Assembly: GCF_012844305.1 (NCBI RefSeq)
Contig: NZ_JABANE010000023.1
Coordinates: forward strand, 29,986 to 93,985
Source of the DNA: Flammeovirga aprica JL-4
GTDB lineage: Bacteria > Bacteroidota > Bacteroidia > Cytophagales > Flammeovirgaceae
Direction of reading: 5' to 3'
Length of the DNA stretch: 64,000 bases
Notes under the pieces: generated by a model
Databases searched by the model: none
Told to the model about the DNA's origin: nothing
What the model saw: only the letters and a program-made list of their open reading frames with translations
Shown: piece by piece, positions 54,560 through 63,907 of the stretch
Numbering within the stretch: position 1 is the stretch's first letter
Layout of the letters: each line of letters starts with the position of its first letter
Program-made: the position numbers and the translations under genes

Positions 54560-56392
54560 TTATTTGCTCACTTCTTTTTTGAGTGAAATATGCTCTATTT
54601 TCACAATCGTTCCTTTTACAGAAGATTCAATGGTCAGTTTCGCTCCTATTGAAGCTGACCTGAAATCAATATTATTCAACCCAATTCCACCCTTTACAGT
54701 TTGCGGATCAAAGCCAATCCCATTGTCTTCATAATAGATATTTCCAATCTCATCATCATTGCCAAAAAACTGTATAAAAACTGTAGAAGCCTGACTGTGT
54801 TTTTCTGCATTATGAATCAATTCTTGGATAATTCTAAAACAGTGATGCTGTGTTTCTTTATTCTTAATGACAGGCCAATCATGAAACTGAACAATCACTT
54901 TCTGCTTATCAGAATTATACTTTGAGACTAAATCGATAATAGATTCTTTGAAAGAAATGTGATGGAAGCTAGGTGAGATCAACTCATGACTCAGATTTCT
55001 GATAGAATCCATGGTATTGGTCAGAAGATTTTTGGCTTCCTGACTCATTGATGTATCAGATTTATTGAAAAGCGCGAGGTTGCCTCCAATAGAATCATGC
55101 AACTCTCTACCGATTCTGTTCCGCTCCTTCTCCTGCCCTTCCAATACCGCTTTAGAATACAGTTTATGCTTCTCAAGCATTGCCTTTTTCAATTCTATTT
55201 TTTCATTGTAAATCGTTATCGAACGCTTCAAAAGAAGGTAGAAATAAACGATAGATTCATATACAATAAAAATATAATAGACATAATCAGTATAGGAGGA
55301 TCTTTGAATCAATCCCATATGCGGTAATGTCACAAATATAGCAATGATGACAACTCTGCTTATCTGTACCCAAAAAAGGTACTTTGATAATAAAGAGAAC
55401 TTCCTTTTCTTATACAGAATTACTGTACTGAACCCGAAGCTTACCCATGATATGATGACAATTGAAATAAAATTCACATAGACAACCACAGGGTTTTTAC
55501 TTGCGATCAGCGACACAATTGATACTACTGAAAAAACAAGAAACAGGGGATTAAACCAACTTAAGAACTTTTTGAAAAAACGTTGTTCAGGTATAAAAAG
55601 GTTATAAAAATAGACTAAAGAAAGAATATAAACCAAGTTGAAAAAATGACGCATTATATAATTAGCGTCGTGGTATTGGTCTTTGAATATATCTATAAAT
55701 AATCCTACTTCACATTCGGCAAACAAGATTCCGGCAGAGAAAGTCAATGCATAAAAAAGGAAAACAGGCTGACGTGTCAATACACCAATCAAAAAGCCAA
55801 TTGACAGCAGAGTGATCACCACAGCTCTTAAAAAACTGATGATATAAAACTCATGCTGATTGCTTTCCAGAAAAGAGGTCACATCAAATAAAAAGACTTC
55901 AGAATGAATCGGCCACCCTTGCCCTTCCATTCTAAAATAGATAATTTTTTCGTCTCCTTCATCAAAATTTAATACATAACTGTATCCTTTATCTGAAATC
56001 CCTAAACTCTTCAAATGAACAGGACTGCTTGTGCCTCCGTAATAATGAATGGAATCTCCACCCGAAGACAACACCCACAGTTCAAGTGTTGGGATCAAAG
56101 AATAATTAAAATACAGCACTTTTTGAGCTTCCTTTTCACTGGTTAAGATTAAACGATACCAGCTTCCCTCCTCGGTAGGTCCTTTAGAAAGTCCTTTTCG
56201 ATTTGGTTTTTCCCAGTTATTACTGAAAACAGGTCGGTTTCCTTGAAAGACAGGCTGATCAACACCATATTTTTGAGCATACGGCGTCAGGTTAAATTTA
56301 TCATTTAACGTCTCAATCTTAATCTGTGCATTCACAGAAGCAGTAATTTTTAGCAGACAGAATAGTAGTACTATTATGAGCTTTATTTTCAT
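54560..56392 (-). CDS. 7TMR-DISM sensor histidine kinase (NarX/DesK-type core)
   Basis: The 610-residue protein has a signal peptide (1-22). A periplasmic 7TMR-DISMED2-like sensor domain follows (~30-175), then about seven transmembrane helices (~185-390), a short coil and a HisKA_3 domain with the phospho-acceptor H432 in ERNRIGRELHDSIGGNLA. The HATPase has QELIHNAEKHSQ and EDNGIGFDPQTVKGGIGLNN. The partner regulator gene lies 60 bp upstream on the same strand, so together they form a two-component system. The signal is unknown; DISMED2 domains often bind carbohydrate. Confidence 0.88.
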   Translation of the reverse strand: MKIKLIIVLLFCLLKITASVNAQIKIETLNDKFNLTPYAQKYGVDQPVFQGNRPVFSNNWEKPNRKGLSKGPTEEGSWYRLILTSEKEAQKVLYFNYSLIPTLELWVLSSGGDSIHYYGGTSSPVHLKSLGISDKGYSYVLNFDEGDEKIIYFRMEGQGWPIHSEVFLFDVTSFLESNQHEFYIISFLRAVVITLLSIGFLIGVLTRQPVFLFYALTFSAGILFAECEVGLFIDIFKDQYHDANYIMRHFFNLVYILSLVYFYNLFIPEQRFFKKFLSWFNPLFLVFSVVSIVSLIASKNPVVVYVNFISIVIISWVSFGFSTVILYKKRKFSLLSKYLFWVQISRVVIIAIFVTLPHMGLIQRSSYTDYVYYIFIVYESIVYFYLLLKRSITIYNEKIELKKAMLEKHKLYSKAVLEGQEKERNRIGRELHDSIGGNLALFNKSDTSMSQEAKNLLTNTMDSIRNLSHELISPSFHHISFKESIIDLVSKYNSDKQKVIVQFHDWPVIKNKETQHHCFRIIQELIHNAEKHSQASTVFIQFFGNDDEIGNIYYEDNGIGFDPQTVKGGIGLNNIDFRSASIGAKLTIESSVKGTIVKIEHISLKKEVSK

Positions 56393-56452
56393 TCAGTCAA
56401 AGAAGCAAGTAGTAAATAAAACTTAGAGCAATAGAAGAGCCCTTACAAGGTA

Positions 56453-57064
56453 TTATGTGAGTAGGTTCTTGTAAGCATATTTGATCAACTCTGCTCTATT
56501 TTCAATTTTCAGTTTGGACTTAATATTTCTATTATGTGTTTTCACAGTTTCAACGCTAATATAAAGCATTTCTGCGATATCATTGGCATTCAAGCCCTTG
56601 GCAATATATTTTAAGATCTGTTCTTCTCTTGGAGATAAGATAATTGTTTCGAGTGTAAGGTATTTCATTGATTCTTCTACTCTCTCTGAATAGAATTCTC
56701 CACCTTCTAAAATAGCAGTAATTGCCTCTGTAAAAACTTCCAGAGGGTCATCCTTGAGAATGTAGCCATTTACTCCTGATTCTATTGATTTTTTGACCAG
56801 AGAAGGCTTATTGTGCATTGATACAATTAAAAACTTTGTTGTTTTATTACCAGTTTCCTTTACTGTGCTAACAAAATCATAACCTTTCTGTCCAGGCATA
56901 TCCATATCAACCAATACAATATCATAATTGTTCACTTCATTGAGTATTACCTCTTTAGGATTATTGATGATATCGATCTCAGAATTAAATTGCTCTAAAA
57001 GTATTCTTTCTATTCCTTGGCAGAATAACATATGATCATCCAGTATAAGTATTTTAGGTGCCAT
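56453..57064 (-). CDS. NarL/FixJ-family response regulator
   Basis: From the ATG at 57064 it has 203 residues; the open frame begins one codon earlier at a GTG. The receiver domain (ILILDDHMLFCQGIERIL) has the phospho-acceptor D53 in IVLVDMDMPGQKG. The C-terminal LuxR-type HTH is ILSPREEQILKYIAKGLNAN then DIAEMLYISVETVKTHNRNI. It is transcribed just ahead of the histidine kinase, whose HisKA_3 core is the usual partner class for NarL-type regulators. Target genes are not evident. Confidence 0.9.
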   Translation of the reverse strand: MAPKILILDDHMLFCQGIERILLEQFNSEIDIINNPKEVILNEVNNYDIVLVDMDMPGQKGYDFVSTVKETGNKTTKFLIVSMHNKPSLVKKSIESGVNGYILKDDPLEVFTEAITAILEGGEFYSERVEESMKYLTLETIILSPREEQILKYIAKGLNANDIAEMLYISVETVKTHNRNIKSKLKIENRAELIKYAYKNLLT

Positions 57065-57417
57065 CACGATTAAATATTAGCAAGAAGAGTTGAGTGTCGA
57101 AAGATCGCTTTAAAAAGATTAATTAAATAATTTTATTTAACAAAAACACAATGATGTAATAATTTGTAAGTTTTACAAAAAAATAAAACAATATTGAGTG
57201 ATTTATTGATGTTTATTTTGTTACCCACTTTATTCATTGTTACAAAGTACTATTTTTTCACTTTTATATTCAATATTATCTCAATGTTGTTGGCAGTTTA
57301 ACAAAATATAAAATATCGTAATTTTAGTAACTGTTCACTAAAAACGTTATCCTTATTATAAAATTCAACGTTAATTTAAAACGTATTTTATGTATGGATA
57401 GATAAATTAAATTAGAT
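57065..57417. other. 353-bp AT-rich intergenic region
   Basis: It separates the divergent response regulator and the 45-residue small ORF and must hold their promoters. No clear TAnnTTTG box, repeat or RNA was identified. Confidence 0.5.
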
Positions 57418-57555
57418 ATGAAGAAGAATAAGTACAAATTTGAGAAAACTTATGCTATCAAGTTTGCTGATGCTATTCGTAATCTGGAAAACTTCAATAA
57501 AGATGTTGACAAGGAATTGTTAGCTTCTATTACACAAAAAATGAACATAAAATAG
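57418..57555 (+). CDS. 45-residue small basic protein
   Basis: ATG at 57418 to TAG at 57553-57555. The sequence starts MKKNKYKFEKTYAIKFADA and is charged and helical with no membrane segment. Good codon use, an isolated position after 350 bp of non-coding DNA, and a strong terminator 60-100 bp downstream support a real small gene. I recognise no family. It is too short for standard ORF calling and lacks direct evidence of translation. Confidence 0.5.
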   Translation: MKKNKYKFEKTYAIKFADAIRNLENFNKDVDKELLASITQKMNIK

Positions 57556-57610
57556 TAATAAGTACTAGGTGAAAAGAAATAATTTATTTCTCTTTCACCG
57601 CTTTGACTAC

Positions 57611-57656
57611 AAAAAAGAGCTCAAGATTATTCATTTATCTTGAGCTCTTTTTTATT
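57611..57656. terminator. Bidirectional terminator, perfect 17-bp stem
   Basis: 57611-57627 pairs perfectly with 57637-57653 around a 9-nt loop, with A-run and T-run flanks. It serves the small ORF (+) and/or the convergent HdeD-like gene (-). A weaker hairpin (57568-57599) lies just before it. Confidence 0.85.
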
Positions 57657-57672
57657 ACTGATAACCAAATAC

Positions 57673-58230
57673 TTAATAATGCTTTTCACTTAATAAGAAT
57701 ACCGAAATAAACTTATTTAAAGCACAAAGTAATAAGGCTGAGGTAAATATTGTATCGATCTGAATATCAGAAAATAAAGCATTGGTCACTAATAGCATGG
57801 CTAACACTAAAGTGGCTAAACTACTGACATTGTATATCAATTTCAATAACCTTTGCTTTTTGATTAAAGAAGAAAAATTCAGTGCCATCATGCCCTTCCC
57901 AAGGACCCAGAAACTTCCGAAATACAATAATGTAGAATTATCCATATAAGAATGCAGAATAAAGACAATAGCCATAGCAAAATCAGCAATGGCATTTAAT
58001 AATAGAAAGCCCCAGCTGAAAATCTTGTCTTTATTACCTGATGAAAAATACATATCGAGAAACGCCGCAGGCAAAAGTAAAACACCAAATGCAGTAGTCA
58101 TGCCATACACATTGTCAAAAGGGCGAATGTATAAAACAATACTTATAAGTAAATAAGACATACCCGTAAAGGCTGTCATCCATTGCTTAGGTGCAATTTG
58201 GCAGGCATACGTTTTACAAATCGTTTTCAT
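57673..58230 (-). CDS. DUF308/HdeD-like six-helix membrane protein
   Basis: The 185-residue protein is mostly hydrophobic, with about six transmembrane helices paired as in HdeD/DUF308 proteins: AFTGMSYLLISIVLYIRPF, TAFGVLLLPAAFLDMYF, WGFLLLNAIADFAMAIVFIL, and later LATLVLAMLLVTNALF. E. coli HdeD is linked to acid stress, but the family is broad and no function can be given here. The match is by helix pattern, so moderate confidence. Confidence 0.55.
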   Translation of the reverse strand: MKTICKTYACQIAPKQWMTAFTGMSYLLISIVLYIRPFDNVYGMTTAFGVLLLPAAFLDMYFSSGNKDKIFSWGFLLLNAIADFAMAIVFILHSYMDNSTLLYFGSFWVLGKGMMALNFSSLIKKQRLLKLIYNVSSLATLVLAMLLVTNALFSDIQIDTIFTSALLLCALNKFISVFLLSEKHY

Positions 58231-58556
58231 TTAATATAGATAAGAAATCATTCAACATTATTATTGCAACTCAAACAACATTAACTTCTTTCTAAAATTA
58301 TCTGAGTATTTCGCGTGTATTTTTATAAATCCTTTTTGTGAAATTCATTATTCAGAATAAAAGATCTTAGGTTATTATTAGACGTAGTATTTTTATTCCT
58401 GTTTCAAATTAAAGTATTATTTAACATAAGTTTAATGTCAAACATATTTACTCAATTGTCACGTACCAAATTCAAGTAAAATTGGTTAGTTTTGTTCCTA
58501 ATTGAAGTATCCTACTTAGAGCATGTTTGAAACATCTCTTATAAATTTTCTGTAAG
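58231..58556. other. 326-bp intergenic region
   Basis: AT-rich; the last 40 bp hold a solo end of the MITE-like element (58516-58550) just before the GNAT start. Nothing else is supported. Confidence 0.55.
58516..58550 (+). repeat. Solo terminal inverted repeat of the MITE-like family
   Basis: TTAGAGCATGTTTGAAACAT followed by CTCTTATAAATTTTC matches the right-end inverted repeat of copies A-C (TTAGAGCATGTTTGAAACAT CTATTTTAG...). The rest of the element is absent, so this is a remnant or a single-end insertion. It ends within about 10 bp of the GNAT start codon. Confidence 0.6.
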
Positions 58557-59042
58557 ATGAATCTATTATTACAATCAGATGAATATCAGTATGAATTAGT
58601 GCAAGAACTCAATCTTTTAGAAAAAGAAAGACTGATGCTGATATGGAACAATGAATACCCAATGCAGTTATCGTATCAAAGCCTTGAAGCATTTGAAAAC
58701 TATCTGAATAAAGTAAACCAAAAGCGTTTTATATTAGCCAAAACTTATGGAAATCAAATAGTAGGTTGGTTCTTCAAATTTGAAAGAGAGGGAGAACTAT
58801 GGTTTGCCACTATTGTGGATGAAAAACATAAAGGAAAAGGTATTGGGAGTACTTTATTGAAATTGGGTAAGAAACAGTTTGGAGCACTCAATGGATGGGT
58901 AATTGATCACAACCGCTATTTTAAAAACAACGGACAGAAATACCTTTCGCCCTTAGAATTTTACATCAAAAATGCATGCAGGGTGCATCACGGCCAGCGC
59001 CTTGAAGTTGCTGTATTATCTGCAGTGAAAATTACTTTATAA
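58557..59042 (+). CDS. GNAT-family N-acetyltransferase
   Basis: The 161-residue protein has a GNAT fold: the acetyl-CoA-binding motif A reads LWFATIVDEKHKGKGIGSTLLKLGKKQF (residues ~80-107, with the Q/RxxGxG/A-type loop GKGIG). A C-terminal YLSPLEFYIKNACRVHH strand-helix follows. The acceptor substrate is not identifiable. The 5' end lies beside a solo MITE end, which may supply or disturb its promoter. Confidence 0.8.
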   Translation: MNLLLQSDEYQYELVQELNLLEKERLMLIWNNEYPMQLSYQSLEAFENYLNKVNQKRFILAKTYGNQIVGWFFKFEREGELWFATIVDEKHKGKGIGSTLLKLGKKQFGALNGWVIDHNRYFKNNGQKYLSPLEFYIKNACRVHHGQRLEVAVLSAVKITL

Positions 59043-59045
59043 AAA

Positions 59046-59078
59046 CAAAGCGATACCTTATTGAAAAGGTATCGCTTG
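59046..59078 (-). terminator. Terminator after pgk
   Basis: A perfect 12-bp stem (59048-59059 with 59066-59077) with a 6-nt loop. On the minus strand it is followed by TGTTTTTAT, 45 bp after the pgk stop; the plus-strand flank lacks a T-run. Confidence 0.75.
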
Positions 59079-59122
59079 TCTTAGATATAATATCTAAGGA
59101 AATATACTTGGTTGTTGAAATA

Positions 59123-60310
59123 CTAGTCTTCTAATGCTGCAATACCAGGAAGAACTTTACCTTCCATTAATTCCAACATAGCACCACCACCTGTAGAGAT
59201 GTATGATACTCTATCACCAAAACCTAAAGTGTTTACAGCAGCGGCAGAGTCACCACCACCGATCAATGAGAATGCACCAGCTTCAGTAGCTTCAGCCACT
59301 GCAGTTGCAACAGTAGTAGTACCGTTAGCAAAGTTAGCCCACTCAGAAACACCCATTGGTCCGTTCCAAAGTACTGACTTAGATTCTTTGATTACTTTAG
59401 AGAATTCCTCAGCAGCTTTTGGTCCGATATCAAGACCCATGTAACCGTCTGCAATAGCGTTAGAATCGTAAGAAGCAACAGCTGCATCTTCACCGAATTT
59501 ATCACCACATACAGAATCAACTGGCAACAATAAGTTTACACCTTTAGCTTTTGCTTTTTCGATTAATTCTAAAGCTAAGTCTAATTTATCTTCTTCACAT
59601 AAAGAGTTACCGATAGTACCACCTTGTGCTTTGAAGAATGTATAAGCCATACCACCACCGATAATAATGTTATCAGCAACGTCCATGATACGCTCGATTA
59701 ATAAGATTTTGTCAGAAACCTTAGCACCACCCATGATAGCTGTGAAAGGACGAGCAGGGTTGTCAGTAATTTTTTGTGCGTTTTCAACTTCGCGACCCAT
59801 TACATAACCTGAAACTTTTTCGTCCATGAACTTAGCGATAACTGCAGTAGAAGCGTGCGCTCTGTGAGCAGTACCGAATGCGTCCATTACCCAAACATCA
59901 CCACGAGAAGCTAATTTCTTAGCAAACTCTTCGTCACCTTTTTTCTCTTCTTTGTAGAAACGTAAGTTATCCAATAACATTACTTCACCTGGCTGTAAGT
60001 TAGCAGCCATCTCGTCTGCTTCAGCACCGATTGGATCACCACCGAATTTAACTTCAAGACCTAATTTTTCAGATAATGGAGCAACAACGTGCTTTAAAGA
60101 GAACTTGTCCTCAAAACCATCTTTTGGACGACCCATGTGAGACATCAAGATAGCAGAACCACCGTCAGCAACGATTTTCTTAACTGTAGCAATTACTGCA
60201 TTGATACGAGTGAAATCACGAACTGAAAAATCTGGGTTTAAAGGTACGTTCAAGTCTACACGTACAACCGCTTTCTTACCTGCGAAATTATAAGAATCGA
60301 TAGTTTTCAT
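59123..60310 (-). CDS. pgk: Phosphoglycerate kinase
   Basis: Pgk transfers phosphate between 1,3-bisphosphoglycerate and ADP in glycolysis. It has 395 residues. The N-terminal substrate domain shows [33 protein letters not shown] and [13 protein letters not shown]. The nucleotide domain has [12 protein letters not shown], the WNGPMGVSE motif and [12 protein letters not shown]. It is a lone gene with strong codon bias (many TCA/AAC/GTA-rich glycolytic codons) and its own terminator. Confidence 0.96.
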   Translation of the reverse strand: MKTIDSYNFAGKKAVVRVDLNVPLNPDFSVRDFTRINAVIATVKKIVADGGSAILMSHMGRPKDGFEDKFSLKHVVAPLSEKLGLEVKFGGDPIGAEADEMAANLQPGEVMLLDNLRFYKEEKKGDEEFAKKLASRGDVWVMDAFGTAHRAHASTAVIAKFMDEKVSGYVMGREVENAQKITDNPARPFTAIMGGAKVSDKILLIERIMDVADNIIIGGGMAYTFFKAQGGTIGNSLCEEDKLDLALELIEKAKAKGVNLLLPVDSVCGDKFGEDAAVASYDSNAIADGYMGLDIGPKAAEEFSKVIKESKSVLWNGPMGVSEWANFANGTTTVATAVAEATEAGAFSLIGGGDSAAAVNTLGFGDRVSYISTGGGAMLELMEGKVLPGIAALED

Positions 60311-60693
60311 ATTAATAAACTACGTTTTTTAGAATATTGTGAATTTTTAAAATTGCACCCGCAACATATAGCTATATTTCTTCTAAAAAAATGACTAAAA
60401 TCAGAGGAAAAAATTATTTCACTAAAGCGTAAAATAGACGTTATTTAATATAAAATGATGTTTTATTATGATTTTCAAATATTGGTATAGATATTAAGTT
60501 ATATTAAAGTGATTAATGTGGAAAGACAAGGAGATTCAAACTAAAAATAGAAATGAGACAACATTATCTTACCTATGTTTTGTTCTAATAATTTACTTTT
60601 TCATATAAGTTTCAATTCCCTTTTTTTCTTCAAATACGAACCTCTAATTTCAATCTTATTTTTAATTCTACAGTAAGTTATCGTCCATTAATT
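60311..60693. other. 383-bp intergenic region upstream of pgk and the lipoprotein gene
   Basis: AT-rich divergent promoter region. No convincing promoter pair, hairpin or RNA was identified. Confidence 0.5.
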
Positions 60694-61095
60694 ATGCAAT
60701 TAAAAGCGTCTATTTTTGTGTCATTTTGGTTAATTATCTCATTAGGTTGTCAACCTAAAAAAACCGATCAGTCTGAAATCAATAAAATCATGCTTAATAA
60801 AGCAAAAACGGTATTAGAAAGTGAAAATGTAAAAGTGATACCCAATAGCCAAAACTCCCATTACTTGTGCTATACAAAATCAGAAAATCCTGTAAAACAG
60901 AAACTGAGTTTTATAGTGCTGGATGAAAAGCAAAATATATCACTCCCGTTGAAAGTCATTATAGATGGAGATGTTTCTTGGATTGATGATAAACATCTCA
61001 AAACTTCCCAGAGCATGGGAATAGCTAAGAAAGGAGAATCAAATATCATTCATTATTCCATCGATATAACTACTGGAAAATCTACGAAATTATAA
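60694..61095 (+). CDS. Small predicted lipoprotein
   Basis: The 133-residue protein has a lipobox signal: hydrophobic segment VSFWLIISLGC with the Cys at about residue 19, then QPKKTDQ. That makes it a substrate of Lgt and signal peptidase II. The mature domain (~114 residues) is mixed alpha/beta and is not recognised. The next gene, an exported Asp-box protein, starts 22 bp later, so the two are likely in one transcript and may act together at the cell surface (inference). Confidence 0.75.
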   Translation: MQLKASIFVSFWLIISLGCQPKKTDQSEINKIMLNKAKTVLESENVKVIPNSQNSHYLCYTKSENPVKQKLSFIVLDEKQNISLPLKVIIDGDVSWIDDKHLKTSQSMGIAKKGESNIIHYSIDITTGKSTKL

Positions 61096-61117
61096 AGCTT
61101 TAAAATACAAATTCATC

Positions 61118-63907
61118 ATGACCCAAAAATTACTCTCTGCTACATTTATCATCATGCTAGTATGCTCTATTGTATACTTCACATATGATAATGAATCTAC
61201 AAAACCCACTTTACCCACTACACACACATCAGAAGATGTTATTGCTTATGAAAAAGCATTAAAAAAGTGGAAACGAAATAATGGTTACAGAAAGTCCAAT
61301 CAACCAAAAAAATACATGGACATTCTCAACCGTATGAAGTACAGACCTACAGGGCAGAATTATACTTCTGGTTATCAGATTAAGGAGCTCAAAAAAGCAA
61401 TGCAAAGAAGTAATAGTCGTATCAAAAGCGATAGTGCTATCAAATGGATTGAAAGAGGTCCATCCAACTCTCCCGGAAGAACTAGATCTGCCATCGTAGA
61501 CCCTACGGATGCTACAGGCAACACTATCTTGATTGGTGCTGTAGGCGGTGGTATATGGAAAACTACTGATAAAGGAAAAAATTGGACTAATCTCACCGAA
61601 GTTACCTCTACTAGTATTGCGATATCGTGTATGGCTGTGGCTCCTTCCAATTCAAAAATCTGGTATGCCGGTACTGGAGAGGGTTTTTCTGGGTTTGGTT
61701 CTATAGTTGGCAACGGTATTATGAAATCTACAGATGGAGGAAACACATGGGCTTTTTTAAGTTCCTTGGAGGGTGACATGAGGTATGAGACCATTTATAA
61801 AATCATTGTTGACCCAGAAAATCACAATACTATCTTAATGGCCGCATCTACAAGAGACAATACTTACAATCGTTCAGCTGGAATATATAAATCTACTGAC
61901 GGTGGCAATAATTGGACTAGCGTTTACAATGCAAATACTTATGTAGAATCTTTAATCTTTGAACCAAATAATTTTGATGTCATGTATGCGACATCAAATA
62001 ACGATAAGTTTATTAAATCTACTGATGCAGGCGAAACTTGGGACACCCTCTCTGCAAGTGGAGTTATTCAACAAGGCAGAGTAGAAATGGATGTTTCTCC
62101 TGCTAATGTAAATGTCATATTTGCAAACATAGCAGGCGAAGGTTCAGGTAGTACAGATGGTAACCTTTACATCTCAAGAGATAAAGGAGCAACATGGAAC
62201 TTTGTTACGCTAAACAATAATAGTTATGCCTACCTTGGAGGACAAGGGTGGTATGATCACACTGTATTAGCTCATCCATTTGATGAAACTGTAGTTTACG
62301 TTGGTGGAGTAAACTTGAGTAAAATAAAAGTATCCGCAAATAACACTGGAGTTTTTACAGAGCTATCTGACGCCTATGGTGATTATGATGGAGCAGGACC
62401 TAATGATGCTGATGCCATACACCCCGATCAACACTTTATGACAATTGGATCTATTAATCAAACCAACAAAACTTTCTCTTTAATAGTCACAAATGACGGA
62501 GGGATATATCATACAAATGATGTTACATCCCCTGGTGAAGGAGAAGGGACATGGCTCAAAATTGGAAACGGAGTAAATACCACTCAAATTTATGCAATTG
62601 ATAAATTCCCTAACCAAAAAAGATATTTCTTTGGAACACAAGATAACGGATCATGGATTACACCTGAAGATTCTACAGCAAATGCCGGTACCGAATATCG
62701 ACCTGTTATTGGAGGTGATGGTTTTGCAAGTTACATCAACAAGAGAGACTCCTCACAACTGATTGGTTCATACACTAACAATCAGTTTGAAGTATCTTCT
62801 GATGGAGGTAATTCTTTCTCTGCAATTTCCGCACAAGGTTCTGGACTTACTGATATGGGAAGGTTAGGTGCTCCATTTATGTCAATGCTAGCCAATAATC
62901 ATAACGCACCTGACACTTTATTTACTGTTGGATATAGCGGAGTTTGGAAATCAACTGATTTTGGTAAAAACTGGACAGGGGTTACAATCAGTGAAAACTG
63001 GAATGAGCAAGACTTCTTAGATGTAGAGGTTTCAGAAAAATCTCCTCTAGTCGTTTGGGCAGGAGGAGCAATGGATGGTAATGATAGAATTTTTGTCTCT
63101 AAAGATGGAGGAAGGTCTTTTACCGCAACAAGTAATTTCAACTTCATAAATTCTCATCCTGGTAACATTTCTGGCCTGGCAACAAGTCCCAATAATGATT
63201 CTACAGCCTATGTGATGTTCTCTTTCTTAGGTTCTGCAAAAATTATTAAGACCACAGACTTTGGTGAAACTTGGAATGATATTACAGGCTTTGAAGTTGC
63301 CGCTAATGCAAGGACAAGTGATACTGGATTCCCTGATGTTGCTGTTTTTGATGTGCTTGAATTTCCTGGTGAGGCCAACAAATTATGGGCAGCAACTGAG
63401 ATAGGCATTTTTGAAACAAAGAATGGAGGTAGTAGCTGGAGCCGTTTAGAAAGTAATTTCCCTGCTGTTTCTGTTTGGGATATCAAAATTTATGATAATC
63501 AAGTCATTGCTGGTACTCATGGCAGAGGTGCATGGACCCATGATTTGACAGATGAAAACGATGGAAATGGTGACGGAGACGGAAGTGGAGATGGAGATGG
63601 AGATAATGGTGAAGATACTGTTACCTCAATCATTCAGACTCCTTCTATTCTTGATATTTCAATTGTAAAATCACCTTTAATTACTGGTGAAAGCTTGTCT
63701 CTGAATATCAATAGTGATATTAAAACAACTCTTGAAATTGAAATTATTAGTATAACAGGTCAATCAATATATACAGAAGTGGTTGATCAACTTAAAATAG
63801 GAAACTACCAATACAAAGTTGCTCATCCTATTTTGGGTAATGGAACTTATGTATTAAGACTCTCTTACAGTAATGAGGTGAGAAGTTTAAAGTTCTTGGT
63901 TCAATAA
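61118..63907 (+). CDS. Secreted Asp-box (BNR/Vps10-like) repeat protein with T9SS sorting domain
   Basis: The 929-residue protein has an N-terminal hydrophobic signal (LLSATFIIMLVCSIVYF). Residues ~110-810 form a multi-bladed propeller with Asp-box motifs such as IWKTTDKGKNWTNL, IMKSTDGGNTWAFL, IYKSTDGGNNWTSV, FIKSTDAGETWDTL and IFVSKDGGRSFTAT. This pattern is seen in sialidase-like, GH74-like and Vps10-type propellers; no catalytic residues can be assigned. A GDGDGSGDGDGDNGED linker and a C-terminal T9SS sorting domain follow. It is predicted to be surface-exposed or released, acting on or binding a glycan or protein. Confidence 0.83.
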   Translation: MTQKLLSATFIIMLVCSIVYFTYDNESTKPTLPTTHTSEDVIAYEKALKKWKRNNGYRKSNQPKKYMDILNRMKYRPTGQNYTSGYQIKELKKAMQRSNSRIKSDSAIKWIERGPSNSPGRTRSAIVDPTDATGNTILIGAVGGGIWKTTDKGKNWTNLTEVTSTSIAISCMAVAPSNSKIWYAGTGEGFSGFGSIVGNGIMKSTDGGNTWAFLSSLEGDMRYETIYKIIVDPENHNTILMAASTRDNTYNRSAGIYKSTDGGNNWTSVYNANTYVESLIFEPNNFDVMYATSNNDKFIKSTDAGETWDTLSASGVIQQGRVEMDVSPANVNVIFANIAGEGSGSTDGNLYISRDKGATWNFVTLNNNSYAYLGGQGWYDHTVLAHPFDETVVYVGGVNLSKIKVSANNTGVFTELSDAYGDYDGAGPNDADAIHPDQHFMTIGSINQTNKTFSLIVTNDGGIYHTNDVTSPGEGEGTWLKIGNGVNTTQIYAIDKFPNQKRYFFGTQDNGSWITPEDSTANAGTEYRPVIGGDGFASYINKRDSSQLIGSYTNNQFEVSSDGGNSFSAISAQGSGLTDMGRLGAPFMSMLANNHNAPDTLFTVGYSGVWKSTDFGKNWTGVTISENWNEQDFLDVEVSEKSPLVVWAGGAMDGNDRIFVSKDGGRSFTATSNFNFINSHPGNISGLATSPNNDSTAYVMFSFLGSAKIIKTTDFGETWNDITGFEVAANARTSDTGFPDVAVFDVLEFPGEANKLWAATEIGIFETKNGGSSWSRLESNFPAVSVWDIKIYDNQVIAGTHGRGAWTHDLTDENDGNGDGDGSGDGDGDNGEDTVTSIIQTPSILDISIVKSPLITGESLSLNINSDIKTTLEIEIISITGQSIYTEVVDQLKIGNYQYKVAHPILGNGTYVLRLSYSNEVRSLKFLVQ

